Source: G965215225 sp965215225 | GTDB taxonomy: Bacteria; Pseudomonadota; Gammaproteobacteria; CBDBNL01; JAAOII01 | Assembly (NCBI GenBank): GCA_965215225.1 | Contig: OZ244039.1 | Coordinates: forward strand, 930,001 to 994,000 | Reading direction: 5' to 3' | DNA length: 64,000 bases | Shown: one piece after another, positions 17,601-25,584 of the stretch | Layout: each line of letters starts with the position of its first letter | Position numbering within the stretch: position 1 is the stretch's first letter | Notes under the pieces: model-generated | The model's input: only the letters and a program-made list of their open reading frames with translations | What the model was told of the DNA's origin: nothing | Databases searched by the model: none | Program-made: the position numbers and the translations under genes

Positions 17601-20600
17601 TATTAAGGGAGTGGCGCCTGAGGCAGGCATCTATATGGCAAACTATCTTCAACAACAAAGTCTTACGTCCTTATTGGATGCTTTCAGTCGCAAAACTGAT
17701 GAGACTCTTGTTTCTGTCAATAGCTGGGGGTCATTATCCTATACAAGGTTGACTAAAAGAAACAAACTAGTATTAGAAACGATTGAAGCCCATCTCGACC
17801 ACCCCCTTAATTCTAGTATTAGCTATGTATTTTCTGCTGGGAATAATCGTGGAGTGCAGATGGCAACCTATCAAGGAATGCGCAATCATCGCGGCGCTAT
17901 TACGGTCTGTGCTACCAATGCGCTGGATTCCTATGCTAGTTATTCTAACCCAGGGATTAACCTTTGGGTTTGCGCTCCTTCTGGCGATGATATTTCTGCT
18001 GATGCACCGGCCGGTCTAGGAAGCCCCTTAGGAGAATGGCAGCTAGGCTTGGCTACTACAGACTTAACTGGTCGGGCTGGTTATAACCAGGGTCTTGCGC
18101 CGCCCCCGGTTGGTTCCCCTTTCGGTAACATATTAGAGTCGCATCTTGACTTTGGCGGCGATGCCTTCTATTATCGGGAAATGGATTATAGGTCGGACTA
18201 TATATCCTATGATGGCAATCTGATTGCTGGGTTGCCTGGGACAGATGCCTATACTAGATTTTTTTTTGGGACCTCGGCAGCAGCTCCGGTGGTAGGGGGA
18301 GTCATAGCCTTGATTCGTTCTGCCTATCCGGCTTTAAGTTGGCGAGATACGAAGCTAATATTAGCGGAATCAGCCGAGCAGGTGGATGCCTCTGCCGCTT
18401 CCTGGCAAATAGGTGGCACCGCCTATCATGACACTGGCTCACACTATACCCATAGCATAGACTATGGCTTTGGATTGGTAGATGCTGCCGCAGCATTGGA
18501 TTTGGCTGCGGAATGGCAGGTTTTGCCGCTGGAGCGTCGTAATGAAACTATTGAAAAGACTACCCTTTTTGGTCCTGTCAATATTGAGGATACTATTCGT
18601 ATTGGAGATATTGGTTTCGACTTTATTGAATATGTTCAGCTGGAGATAGATAGTTCCTATGCTGATTTTGGTCATCTGGATATTGAGTTAATTTCCCCTA
18701 GGGGAATTAGGAGTCTAGTTGCTCGTCGTCATATATGCGCTCGCGGGATAAGAGAACGAGATTGCGCTGATCTTGAAGGCGGGTTTACCTTTGCCAGTGC
18801 TGCCCATTTGGGTGAGGATCCACGAGGAGACTGGACTCTAATAATCGGCGGTGCGGCCAGCCCTACCCAGTTTGATTGGCAGCTAAGGTTCTATGGTCAT
18901 CAGAGAGGAGCCGGCTCAGCGCTGGATTCAGATGACGATAATGATGGGGTGAATGATTATTTTGACCGATGTCCTACTGGTACGACTGGCTGGGCAAGCA
19001 ATGGTTCTATCGATCATGATGGGGATGGTTGCCGTGATGCGGATGAGGATAATGATGACGATAATGATGGTAGAAATGATGTTTCAGACCGATGTTCTAC
19101 TGGTGCGGTAGGTTGGACGAGCAATCCTTATACCGATCATGATAGGGATGGTTGCCGTGATAGAGATGAGGATGAAGATGACGATAATGATGGGGTCGAT
19201 GATGATTTAGACCTATGTCGTACTGGTACGACGGGCTGGACAAGCAATCCTTCTAGCGATTATGATGGGGATGGTTGCCGTGATAGAGATGAGGATGAAG
19301 ATGACGATAATGATGGGGTGGATGATGATTTGGACCTATGTCGTACTGATGTGGCGGGCTGGACAAGCAATGGTTCTAGCGATAATGATGGGGATGGTTG
19401 CCGTGATGTGGATGAGGATAGGGATGGGGGTCAGGGTACAGATGACGATAATGATGGGGTGGATGATGATTTGGACCTATGTCGTACTGGTGTGACGGAC
19501 TGGGAAAGCAATGGTTCTAGCGATTATGATGGAGATGGTTGCCGTGATGCGGATGAGGATCCAGATGACGATAATGATGAGGTGGATGATGATTTGGACC
19601 TATGTCGTACTGGTGTGACGGACTGGATGAGCAATGGTTCTAGCGATAATGATGGGGATGGTTGCCGTGATGTGGATGAGGATAGGGATGGGGGTCAGGG
19701 TACAGATGACGATAATGATGGGGTGGATGATGATTTGGACCTATGTCGTACTGGTGTGACGGACTGGGCAAGCAATGGTTCTAGCGATAATGATGGGGAT
19801 GGTTGCCGTGATAGAGATGAGGATAATGATGACGATAATGATGGGTTGGATGATGATTTGGACCGATGTTTTGCTGGTGTGACGGGCTGGACGAGGAATG
19901 GTTCTAGCGATCATGATGGGGATGGTTGCCGTGATGCGGATGAGGATGATGATGATGATAATGATGGGGTGGATGATGATTTGGACCTATGTCGTACTGG
20001 TGTGACGAACTGGACGAGCAATCCTTCTAGCGATCATGATGGGGATGGTTGCCGTGATGCGGATGAGGATGATGATGATGATAATGATGGGTTGGATGAT
20101 GATTTGGACCGATGTTTTGCTGGTGTGACGGATTGGATGAGGAATGGTTCTAGCGATAATGATGGGGATGGATGCCGTGATGTGGATGAGGATAGGGATG
20201 GGGGTCAGGGTACAGATGATGATAATGATGGGTTGGATGATGATTTGGACCGGTGTCCTACTGGTGCGACGGGTTGGACAAGCAATGGTTCTAGCGATTA
20301 TGATGGAGATGGTTGCCGTGATATGGATGAGGATCCAGATGATGATAATGATGGGTTGGATGATGATTTGGACCGGTGTCCTACTGGTGTGACGGACTGG
20401 ACGAGGAATGGTTCTAGCGATAATGATGGGGATGGATGCCGTGATGTGGATGAGGATAGGGATGGAGGTCAGGGTACAGATGACGATAATGATGGCCTTT
20501 CAAACGAGTTGGATCTGGATCTGGATGGGGATGGGTTAATAGAGATAGCTACGGCGGCGGAATTAGATGCAGTGCGCTATTCTCTAAATGGTAATGGGCG

Positions 20601-22119
20601 TAGGTTATCAGAAGATGCGGTGCTCAACACCACTGGCTGTGGTGGAGCTAGAGGCGTTACTTCTTGTTTCGGTTATGAGCTGGTTGCGAATATAAGTCTT
20701 GTGGATTATAGAGATGACAAAGGCTGGCAACCATTGGGTCATGATACGGATAGTTCTACATATGGATGTCAAGGAGCTGCTTTTAATGGGGCTTTTGATG
20801 GCAATAGTTTTAGGATTAGCAATTTAACCATTAATCGTCCGAGTGAAGATTGTGTGGGTTTGTTTAGTCATATAACCGAAGGTTCAGAGATTCGCAATCT
20901 TATTCTTAGTGCCGAGGCAGTGATAGGTAAGGATTTTGTAGGCGGTCTGATGGGGTGGGGTAGATCGGCTTCGATTTATTCTTCATCGGTTGTGGCAGAT
21001 GAGGTGAGCGGGAGTATAGAAGTAGGCGGTCTGGTGGGGGCTGGTGAATCGGTTTTGATTCATTCTTCTTCGGTTGTAGTGAATGAGGTGAAAGGGTTTT
21101 TGTCGGTAGGCGGTCTGGTGGGGTGGGGTAGATCGGCTTCGATTTATTCTTCATCGGTTGTGGCAGGTGTGGTGAACGGGAATACAGAAGTAGGCGGTCT
21201 GGTGGGGGGTGGTGGATCGGCTCGGATTGATTCTTCATCGGTTGTGGCAGGTGTGGTGAACGGGAGTATAGAAGTAGGCGGTCTGGTGGGGTGGGGTAGA
21301 TCGGCTTCGATTTATTCTTCATCGGTTGTGGCAGGTGTGGTGAACGGGAATACAGAAGTAGGCGGTCTGGTGGGGTGGGGTAGATCGGCTTCGATTTATT
21401 CTTCATCGGTTGTGGCAGGTGTGGTGAACGGGAGTATAGAAGTAGGCGGTCTGGTGGGGAATGGTCACTCGGCTTGGATTGTTTCTTCTTCGGTTGTGGC
21501 AGGTGAGGTGAGCGGGATTGGTGATAGAAGTCGTGCTGTAGGCGGTCTGGTGGGGTGGGGTAGATCGGCTTCGATTTATTCTTCATCGGTTGTGGCAGGT
21601 GAGGTGAGCGGGATTGGTGATAGAAGTGGTGCTGTAGGCGGTCTGGTGGGATATTTTGAGGATGGTAGGGTTGCTTATTCTTATGTAGTCTTAGACAGTG
21701 ATACTGCTATGCTGGTTGGGAGGGGAGACGGGACTGGAGTTGCTTCTTATTGGGACAGTGAGACTAGTGATATCAATATTGGCAATCATGGTGAAGCTAA
21801 GACCAGCAATGATCTTCGCATGCCAACTGGCTATACAGATATTTATGCCACTTGGAACGATGAGACAAATATATTTGGCGATGGGGAAGACGAGTCACTG
21901 GCGGTCTGGTGTGATAAGGATAATAGTAGGACCATTGAGGCGGATGAAAAAATTGATGACAATCGCATCTGGAATTTCGGCACTTCAAGTGAGTATCCCG
22001 CCATTCGCTGTACTCCCACCACTCCTACTGAATGGCGTAGCTGGTGGTTTTTGAATGCAACTGGCAAACCCCAATTAAACCAGACCCGTTTAGACAACCT
22101 ACTCCCCTCCTTAAACTAA
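14623..22119 (+). CDS. Giant repeat lipoprotein with embedded subtilisin-like protease (paralogue 1)
   Basis: The 2498-residue protein has a long signal region ending in lipobox LIAC (Cys63) and a glycine-rich linker. Domains in order: beta-rich N-terminal domain (about 85-195, shared with three paralogues); Asp-rich 41-42-residue TSP3-like repeats (about 198-636); two pre-peptidase C-terminal-like domains (about 640-890); an S8 subtilase (about 906-1300) with Asp932 (VVDNG), His976 (DGHGT) and Ser1218 (FGTSAAAP); a P/Homo B-like domain (about 1300-1427); a second TSP3-like block (about 1432-1970); the linker DGDGLIEIATAAELDAVRY; GLUG-type repeats (about 2100-2350); and the family C-terminal module. 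The triad is intact, so activity is expected. Lipidation implies membrane anchoring, with Ca2+ probably rigidifying the repeats. Substrate unknown. Confidence 0.85.
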   Translation: MNCYMCSLIELFSRRLLILSGFLFAEFYFLTRLMMTPCLLYLARGRSVLFLLAGISFLVLIACSGGGGGSDSMDGDPGGNRSIDGSLGGGSPRAFEVDITFAPISGGFRIGNQSDFGDFVSLNITATSGNGSVIEERNINIAEFIDDNYEFTGLNDQFDWTFAIRGTLRDGSQQEVMIAFVWEENEEDHASGGIRSGINKDGDGRVDSVDEDDDGDGLDDSSDQCRVGETDWMSNRSTDHDGDGCRDASSEDNDDDNDEVDDISDGCSRGETDWMSDRSTDHDGDGCRDDGEDTDDDNDEVDDISDGCSRGETDWMSNRSTDHDGDGCRDASSEDTDDDNDEVDDISDGCSRGETDWMSNRSTDHDGDGCRDASSEDNDDDNDEVDDISDGCSRGETDWMSNRSTDRDGDGCRDDGEDTDDDNDLLPDLMDTGMVDGRECRLHEDCDNDEIGDSPDQCRVGETDWRSNRSTDHDGDGCRDDGEDTDDDNDLLPDLMDTGMVDGRECRLHEDCDNDEIGDSSDQCRVGETDWRSNRSTDHDGDGCRDDGEDTDDDNDEVDDISDGCSRGETDWMSNRSTDHDGDGCRDDGEDTDDDNDGLDDGLDLCPTGVTDWTRNGSSDHDGDGCRDADEDTDCSDSIAGVECSIDLGGTTDEFLRASDRDYFVVDLEEAGILSLWILGSLNIEVSLLNEEEASRLRDEGNSSTSRPYDQNYAGDQYFYELAAGRHYLEIVNKGPPISLTLVTSFQPALIDSCGSTQNTACPLDNLINLASGSIYSTNGSIYPINDSDMFKFYITRPGRLTFWLESQLDSEASLRDEDGNRLVYDDDGGYGYDFKISQNVHSLGRGLYYLDITSGFSSLDYPRFGPYELFVQFIPMGEERRCELADTVGGSQPNRTADPLLAYQWYLDRIGVKEVWAEGHEGQGVHISVVDNGLDMMHEDLIQNIIANASRNYLVKEDHPSRHSPLPTDCWEDGHGTAVAGIAAARGDNGLGIKGVAPEAGIYMANYLQQQSLTSLLDAFSRKTDETLVSVNSWGSLSYTRLTKRNKLVLETIEAHLDHPLNSSISYVFSAGNNRGVQMATYQGMRNHRGAITVCATNALDSYASYSNPGINLWVCAPSGDDISADAPAGLGSPLGEWQLGLATTDLTGRAGYNQGLAPPPVGSPFGNILESHLDFGGDAFYYREMDYRSDYISYDGNLIAGLPGTDAYTRFFFGTSAAAPVVGGVIALIRSAYPALSWRDTKLILAESAEQVDASAASWQIGGTAYHDTGSHYTHSIDYGFGLVDAAAALDLAAEWQVLPLERRNETIEKTTLFGPVNIEDTIRIGDIGFDFIEYVQLEIDSSYADFGHLDIELISPRGIRSLVARRHICARGIRERDCADLEGGFTFASAAHLGEDPRGDWTLIIGGAASPTQFDWQLRFYGHQRGAGSALDSDDDNDGVNDYFDRCPTGTTGWASNGSIDHDGDGCRDADEDNDDDNDGRNDVSDRCSTGAVGWTSNPYTDHDRDGCRDRDEDEDDDNDGVDDDLDLCRTGTTGWTSNPSSDYDGDGCRDRDEDEDDDNDGVDDDLDLCRTDVAGWTSNGSSDNDGDGCRDVDEDRDGGQGTDDDNDGVDDDLDLCRTGVTDWESNGSSDYDGDGCRDADEDPDDDNDEVDDDLDLCRTGVTDWMSNGSSDNDGDGCRDVDEDRDGGQGTDDDNDGVDDDLDLCRTGVTDWASNGSSDNDGDGCRDRDEDNDDDNDGLDDDLDRCFAGVTGWTRNGSSDHDGDGCRDADEDDDDDNDGVDDDLDLCRTGVTNWTSNPSSDHDGDGCRDADEDDDDDNDGLDDDLDRCFAGVTDWMRNGSSDNDGDGCRDVDEDRDGGQGTDDDNDGLDDDLDRCPTGATGWTSNGSSDYDGDGCRDMDEDPDDDNDGLDDDLDRCPTGVTDWTRNGSSDNDGDGCRDVDEDRDGGQGTDDDNDGLSNELDLDLDGDGLIEIATAAELDAVRYSLNGNGRRLSEDAVLNTTGCGGARGVTSCFGYELVANISLVDYRDDKGWQPLGHDTDSSTYGCQGAAFNGAFDGNSFRISNLTINRPSEDCVGLFSHITEGSEIRNLILSAEAVIGKDFVGGLMGWGRSASIYSSSVVADEVSGSIEVGGLVGAGESVLIHSSSVVVNEVKGFLSVGGLVGWGRSASIYSSSVVAGVVNGNTEVGGLVGGGGSARIDSSSVVAGVVNGSIEVGGLVGWGRSASIYSSSVVAGVVNGNTEVGGLVGWGRSASIYSSSVVAGVVNGSIEVGGLVGNGHSAWIVSSSVVAGEVSGIGDRSRAVGGLVGWGRSASIYSSSVVAGEVSGIGDRSGAVGGLVGYFEDGRVAYSYVVLDSDTAMLVGRGDGTGVASYWDSETSDINIGNHGEAKTSNDLRMPTGYTDIYATWNDETNIFGDGEDESLAVWCDKDNSRTIEADEKIDDNRIWNFGTSSEYPAIRCTPTTPTEWRSWWFLNATGKPQLNQTRLDNLLPSLN
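15215..16530 (+). repeat. First block of ~123-126-bp coding repeats (TSP3-like)
   Basis: Units encode 41-42 residues with the core HDGDGCRD...EDTDDDNDEVDD and GETDWMSNRST. Several units are nearly identical at DNA level, and a larger compound unit with LLPDLMDTGMVDGREC is itself tandemly repeated (about 15860-16190). Each unit carries two cysteines. Confidence 0.9.
18916..20520 (+). repeat. Second block of ~120-bp coding repeats (TSP3-like)
   Basis: About thirteen units encode the pattern SSDHDGDGCRDADED followed by DDDNDGVDDDLDLC and a TGVTDWTSNG loop. Some units carry an in-frame insertion RDGGQGT. DNA identity between units is very high. Confidence 0.9.
20930..21660 (+). repeat. GLUG-type coding repeats of paralogue 1
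   Basis: About nine units of ~80-85 bp encode VGGLVGWGRSASIYSSSVVA followed by GVVNG or EVSG. Neighbouring units are almost identical in DNA, notably GGTAGATCGGCTTCGATTTA. Confidence 0.9.
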
Positions 22120-22180
22120 CGACTGGCTTTGACTAGTCCCCTACACCATTTCAACTAGATGACTGGTGGTCTTTGGGCGG

Positions 22181-22202
22181 GATGAGGCGCCACTGCCTCA
22201 TC
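22181..22202 (+). terminator. Possible terminator hairpin after paralogue 1
   Basis: GATGAGGC and GCCTCATC form a perfect 8-bp stem with a 6-nt loop, 61 bp after the stop. There is no T-run directly after, so intrinsic termination is uncertain. Confidence 0.4.
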
Positions 22203-22281
22203 TTACTGAGGCCTGGTTATTTTTCTATTAAGCATTTATTATGGATATGAATAGAACCATAAATAGAACTATAAATAAGAG

Positions 22282-22287
22282 TATAAT
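22282..22287 (+). promoter_or_regulatory. -10 box upstream of hisI
   Basis: TATAAT lies 85 nt before the hisI ATG. The leader between contains a 12-codon ORF (22341-22379, ending ...EDE) that overlaps the hisI start, possibly fortuitous. Confidence 0.4.
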
Positions 22288-22372
22288 AAGCAGATGATAT
22301 TCATAAGAGAGATAAGAGGGTTAAAAGAGATAAGGGAGAGTATGAATCAAGCTTCTCTAAAAGGGCTGGAAG

Positions 22373-22732
22373 ATGAATGAGAACCTATTGGCTGAGATAC
22401 AGTGGAACGAGGAGGGGTTAATTCCCACTATTATTCAGTGCTACAAAACGAAGAGGGTTTTAATGCTTGCATGGATGAATGCCGAGTCGCTGAGCCTGAG
22501 TATTAAAGAAAAACGCACTGTTTTTTGGTCAAGGTCGCGCCAGAAATTGTGGTATAAAGGAGAGACCTCTGGTTCGATTCAACTGGTGAAAGACCTATTG
22601 TTGGATTGCGATGGGGATTGTTTGCTTATTAAGGTGGAGCAAAAGGGAACGGGGGCTTGTCATACCGGGAAGCCCAGTTGTTTTTTTCGTCAATATGATA
22701 TTAACAAAGGGTGGATTGAATATGAGACTTGA
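22373..22732 (+). CDS. hisI: Phosphoribosyl-AMP cyclohydrolase
   Basis: The 119-residue protein has VLMLAWMNAESL, TVFWSRSRQKLWYKGETSG, the metal motif DCDGDCLLI and GACHTGKPSCFF with the conserved cysteines. It opens the purine ring in the third step of histidine synthesis. It is a stand-alone HisI, with a separate hisE downstream, as in pseudomonads. Its last codons (GWIEYET) are the seed of the tandem repeat that follows. Confidence 0.95.
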   Translation: MNENLLAEIQWNEEGLIPTIIQCYKTKRVLMLAWMNAESLSLSIKEKRTVFWSRSRQKLWYKGETSGSIQLVKDLLLDCDGDCLLIKVEQKGTGACHTGKPSCFFRQYDINKGWIEYET

Positions 22733-22920
22733 TGATCTCAACAGAGGCTGGATTGAATATGGCACTTGACGATCTCAACAAACTAATCGGAAATACAATG
22801 GTAGTTTTATGGATTGAATATGAGACTTGCTGATCTTAACAGAGGCTGGATTGGATATGGCACTTGACGATTTCAACAAACTAATCGGAAATACAATGCT
22901 AAGTTTATGGATTGAATATG
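22712..22920 (+). repeat. 98-bp tandem repeat between hisI and hisE
   Basis: TGGATTGAATATGAGACTTG recurs at 22712 and 22810 (period 98), with a third partial start at 22908 that runs into the hisE start. Each 98-bp unit contains a ~37- and a ~61-bp half that are themselves related (TGGATTGAATATGGCACTTG). The repeat derives from the hisI 3' end, and the intergenic copies encode nothing obvious. Confidence 0.9.
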
Positions 22921-23472
22921 AAACTTGAAATCTTGCATCTGCTGGAAGAGATTTTGTTGGAGCGGCGGAGGTTGCTGCCGTCTGACTCCTATTCTTCCTA
23001 TCTTTTTGAATCTGGTTTGCCAAAGATACTTGACAAATTAGGGGAAGAGGTTGTGGAGTTGTTGGTGGCGAGTCGTCATCGGTCTAAACAGGAGGTGGTT
23101 AATGAAGCGGCCGATGCCATTTTTCATCTGTTGGTCTTTATGGTGTTTATGAAGATCAGACTTGATGATATGTTGCCGGATCAAGAGGGCTTTTCAGATG
23201 ATCAGCTTGAGAAGGCGATGAGTCATAAGGGAAAGGGGTTCTTTTATAAGGCGGCGATGGATTCGATAACCAGCTTGATTATTTTGTCAGGCGATGATGA
23301 TGGGTCTCATGAAAGATATGAGGAGATCAACAACACATGTCGCCAGCTGCTTTATTGTGTGTTGTTGTTATGCAACTCTCGTCAATTAAAGGTGCTGAGA
23401 GTATGGGAAGAGCTAAAAGATAGACTAAGAGACTCTCCTCAGAGGGACAAGAATGTGGCTGTTACTCATTGA
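22918..23472 (+). CDS. hisE: Phosphoribosyl-ATP pyrophosphatase with C-terminal extension
   Basis: From the ATG at 22918 (a TTG at 22912 is also in frame) the protein has 184 residues. The first ~100 match HisE: KLGEEVVELLVAS and the metal motif VVNEAADAIFHLLV. Typical HisE is ~105-110 residues, so ~80 residues are extra. The extension (INNTCRQLLYCVLLLC...LKVLRVWEELKDRL) resembles a decayed second HisE/MazG-like helical unit without the acidic metal residues. It hydrolyses phosphoribosyl-ATP in histidine synthesis. It sits between hisI and tatA as in related bacteria. Confidence 0.88.
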   Translation: MKLEILHLLEEILLERRRLLPSDSYSSYLFESGLPKILDKLGEEVVELLVASRHRSKQEVVNEAADAIFHLLVFMVFMKIRLDDMLPDQEGFSDDQLEKAMSHKGKGFFYKAAMDSITSLIILSGDDDGSHERYEEINNTCRQLLYCVLLLCNSRQLKVLRVWEELKDRLRDSPQRDKNVAVTH

Positions 23473-23489
23473 TTTAATGGTTCAAAATA

Positions 23490-23702
23490 ATGTCTAACAT
23501 CAGTATTTGGCAGATACTCATTATCCTACTTGTCATTGCCCTATTGTTTGGTATGGGTAGATTACCTCAATTAGGCAAGGACTTGGGCAAGGCTATTCGC
23601 AGCTTTCGGCGGTCTGTAGAGGGGGACGACTCATCAACGGCTGGCAAGCGGGACTCATCGACGACTGACAAACAGAAGAAATCGCCAAAGAAGCGAGACT
23701 AG
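23490..23702 (+). CDS. tatA: Sec-independent translocase protein TatA
   Basis: This 70-residue protein has one N-terminal membrane helix (SIWQILIILLVIALLFGMGRLP), then the amphipathic GKDLGKAIRSFRRSV and a charged, Ser/Thr/Lys-rich tail, as in TatA. It oligomerises to form the translocation path for folded proteins. tatB starts 1 bp after its stop. Confidence 0.93.
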   Translation: MSNISIWQILIILLVIALLFGMGRLPQLGKDLGKAIRSFRRSVEGDDSSTAGKRDSSTTDKQKKSPKKRD

Positions 23703-23703
23703 T

Positions 23704-23943
23704 ATGTGGGGAGTGGGATTTTTTGAATTAGTCCTTCTATTTGTTTTGATATTGCTGGTCTTGGGGCCTCAAAGGATGTTGCTGCTGGCTCGTTATTGTG
23801 GGTTGTTTGTTCGCAAGGCTCGGGTAGTTTATACTCAAGTGATTGATGAAATAGACCAGCAGCTCAGACTAGATGAGACGATCCGTTCGGCCAAAACCAA
23901 GAAAGCAAGACCAGACCAAGAAAACCAAGAGAAAACCGAATAA
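23704..23943 (+). CDS. tatB: Sec-independent translocase protein TatB
   Basis: The 79-residue protein starts MWGVGFFELVLLFVLILLVLGPQ, the TatB-type helix with an early Glu and a Gly-Pro hinge, and then a short amphipathic region. It is shorter than E. coli TatB (171). It forms the substrate receptor with TatC. Position between tatA and tatC supports the call. Confidence 0.88.
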   Translation: MWGVGFFELVLLFVLILLVLGPQRMLLLARYCGLFVRKARVVYTQVIDEIDQQLRLDETIRSAKTKKARPDQENQEKTE

Positions 23944-23944
23944 C

Positions 23945-24670
23945 TTGGCAACCAGTCTGCCTTTAATTCGCCATCTTAGCGAACTTCGTTCTCGTTTGCT
24001 AATAGTTTTTGCCGTCTGGCTGGTGTTGTTTGTAGTCTGTGTTATCTATTCAAGACAGCTATATGGTTTAGTCGCCGAGCCACTGATTAGGTTGTTGCCG
24101 AGTGATGGCTCGTTGATAGCAATAGAAGTGGCTTCCCCAGTCCTAGTGCCATTGAGATTGGCGGCTTTTGCTTCTTTTGTTCTTGCCCTACCTGTTGTCC
24201 TTCATCAGCTGTGGTCTTTCATCTCGCCGGGGCTCTATAGGAAGGAGAAGCTTATCGCGCTGCCATTACTTTTTTCTTCTATTTTGCTTTTTTACTTGGG
24301 GATGGCTTTTGTCTATTATCTAGTTCTTCCCTTAGCACTTCAATTTTTTCATCGCATAACCCCTGAGGATGTGCAGCTCATGACAGATATGAGGAAGTAT
24401 CTCAACTTTGTCCTTAGATTTTTGATTGTCTTTGCTGTGATATTTGAGTTGCCTATTGCTTTGTTCTTGTTTGCCCGAAGTGGTGTTATTAGTTTGGCAC
24501 GGCTGAAACAGCTGCGCCGCTATGTGATAGTTGGTTGCTTTGTTATAGCCATGTTATTGACGCCACCAGACATTTTTTCTCAGCTACTCTTAGCTGTTCC
24601 TATGATAGTGCTTTATGAGATGGGTCTGCTGTTGATATTTGTGGATCAAAAGTTTTGGCGAAGGAGATAG
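23945..24670 (+). CDS. tatC: Sec-independent translocase protein TatC
   Basis: Six hydrophobic segments follow the N-terminal IRHLSELRSRLL signature, and FISPGLYRKEK and ELPIALFLFARSGVI are TatC landmarks. I place the start at the TTG of 23945, just after the tatB stop, because it gives the usual short N-terminus and 241 residues. An ATG at 23873 would add 24 basic residues and overlap tatB by 71 bp. It recognises twin-arginine signal peptides. It converges with argF, 5 bp apart. Confidence 0.94.
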   Translation: MATSLPLIRHLSELRSRLLIVFAVWLVLFVVCVIYSRQLYGLVAEPLIRLLPSDGSLIAIEVASPVLVPLRLAAFASFVLALPVVLHQLWSFISPGLYRKEKLIALPLLFSSILLFYLGMAFVYYLVLPLALQFFHRITPEDVQLMTDMRKYLNFVLRFLIVFAVIFELPIALFLFARSGVISLARLKQLRRYVIVGCFVIAMLLTPPDIFSQLLLAVPMIVLYEMGLLLIFVDQKFWRRR

Positions 24671-24675
24671 GGATA

Positions 24676-25572
24676 TTATTTGAACAGATAGATCAGCAGG
24701 GCTTTTTGGCTGTGCAAACGGTTCTCGGCTTGTTGCCACACGGCTGAGCGGGGGTCATCCAATAGTCCATCGGCTACTTCCTTGCCCTCTTGTGCTGGGA
24801 GGCAATGCATAAAGAGCACCTCGTCCTTTGCTCTATCAAGGAGCTTTTGGGTTACCTGATATGCTTTTAGAGCGCGCCTCTTCTTCACAGCATTCTTATC
24901 TCCCATCGAGACCCATACATCAGTGCATACCAGATCGGCATCCTTGATTGCTTTCTCAGGTTCTGTCTCAATTACTAGGTTTGCGCGATATAGATTCAGA
25001 AATTCTTTGGGTGGCAAATACTCAGCGGGGATAGCAAGATGAAGCTTAAAACCATAGAGCTTGGCGGATTGGATATAGCTACGGCAGACATTATTGCCAT
25101 CGCCGCACCATACAACCTTCTTGCCTTTGATACTACCGCGTAGTTCATAGAAGGTCATGATATCCGCTAATAGCTGACAGGGATGAAAATCCGATGACAG
25201 AGCATTGATGATGGGGACAGATGAATAGAAGGCGAACTCTTCGATTGTCTTATGGTCTTTAGAGCGGATGACAATGGCTTGAACCATAGAAGAAATAACC
25301 CGGGCCGTGTCGCGAACCTGCTCGCCACGAACCAGCTGGCTGCTATCTTCGGTCATGAATATGCAGTTGCCTCCTAGCTGCCTTATGCCGGTTTCAAAGG
25401 CTAAGCGGGTGCGTGTTGATGGTTTTTGGAATAGGAGAACAAGAGTCTTTCTCTTTAAAGCCTGAGGGGAGCTGCCATTTTCGTTAAGAGATCTCTTCAG
25501 CTTTAAGGCTAAGGAGGTAAGGCGATGATGAGCAGAAAGAGGCAGGTCCTCTGTCGTCCGAAAATGCTGCAT
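24676..25572 (-). CDS. argF: Ornithine carbamoyltransferase
   Basis: The 298-residue protein has the carbamoyl-phosphate motif STRTR (residues 52-56), QLGGNCIFM, the DFHPCQLLAD ornithine region, VSMG and MHCLPAQEG. It makes citrulline from ornithine and carbamoyl phosphate in arginine synthesis. Length is typical of ArgF. The 3' end abuts tatC convergently. The gene upstream on the same strand (ends at 25585) is unrelated. Confidence 0.95.
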   Translation of the reverse strand: MQHFRTTEDLPLSAHHRLTSLALKLKRSLNENGSSPQALKRKTLVLLFQKPSTRTRLAFETGIRQLGGNCIFMTEDSSQLVRGEQVRDTARVISSMVQAIVIRSKDHKTIEEFAFYSSVPIINALSSDFHPCQLLADIMTFYELRGSIKGKKVVWCGDGNNVCRSYIQSAKLYGFKLHLAIPAEYLPPKEFLNLYRANLVIETEPEKAIKDADLVCTDVWVSMGDKNAVKKRRALKAYQVTQKLLDRAKDEVLFMHCLPAQEGKEVADGLLDDPRSAVWQQAENRLHSQKALLIYLFK

Positions 25573-25584
25573 TATGAGAAGAGG

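Noticed and set aside
20906..21586. Minus-strand ORF of 226 residues (repeated SRSPHLPQP)
   Set aside because: Antisense shadow of the GLUG repeats.
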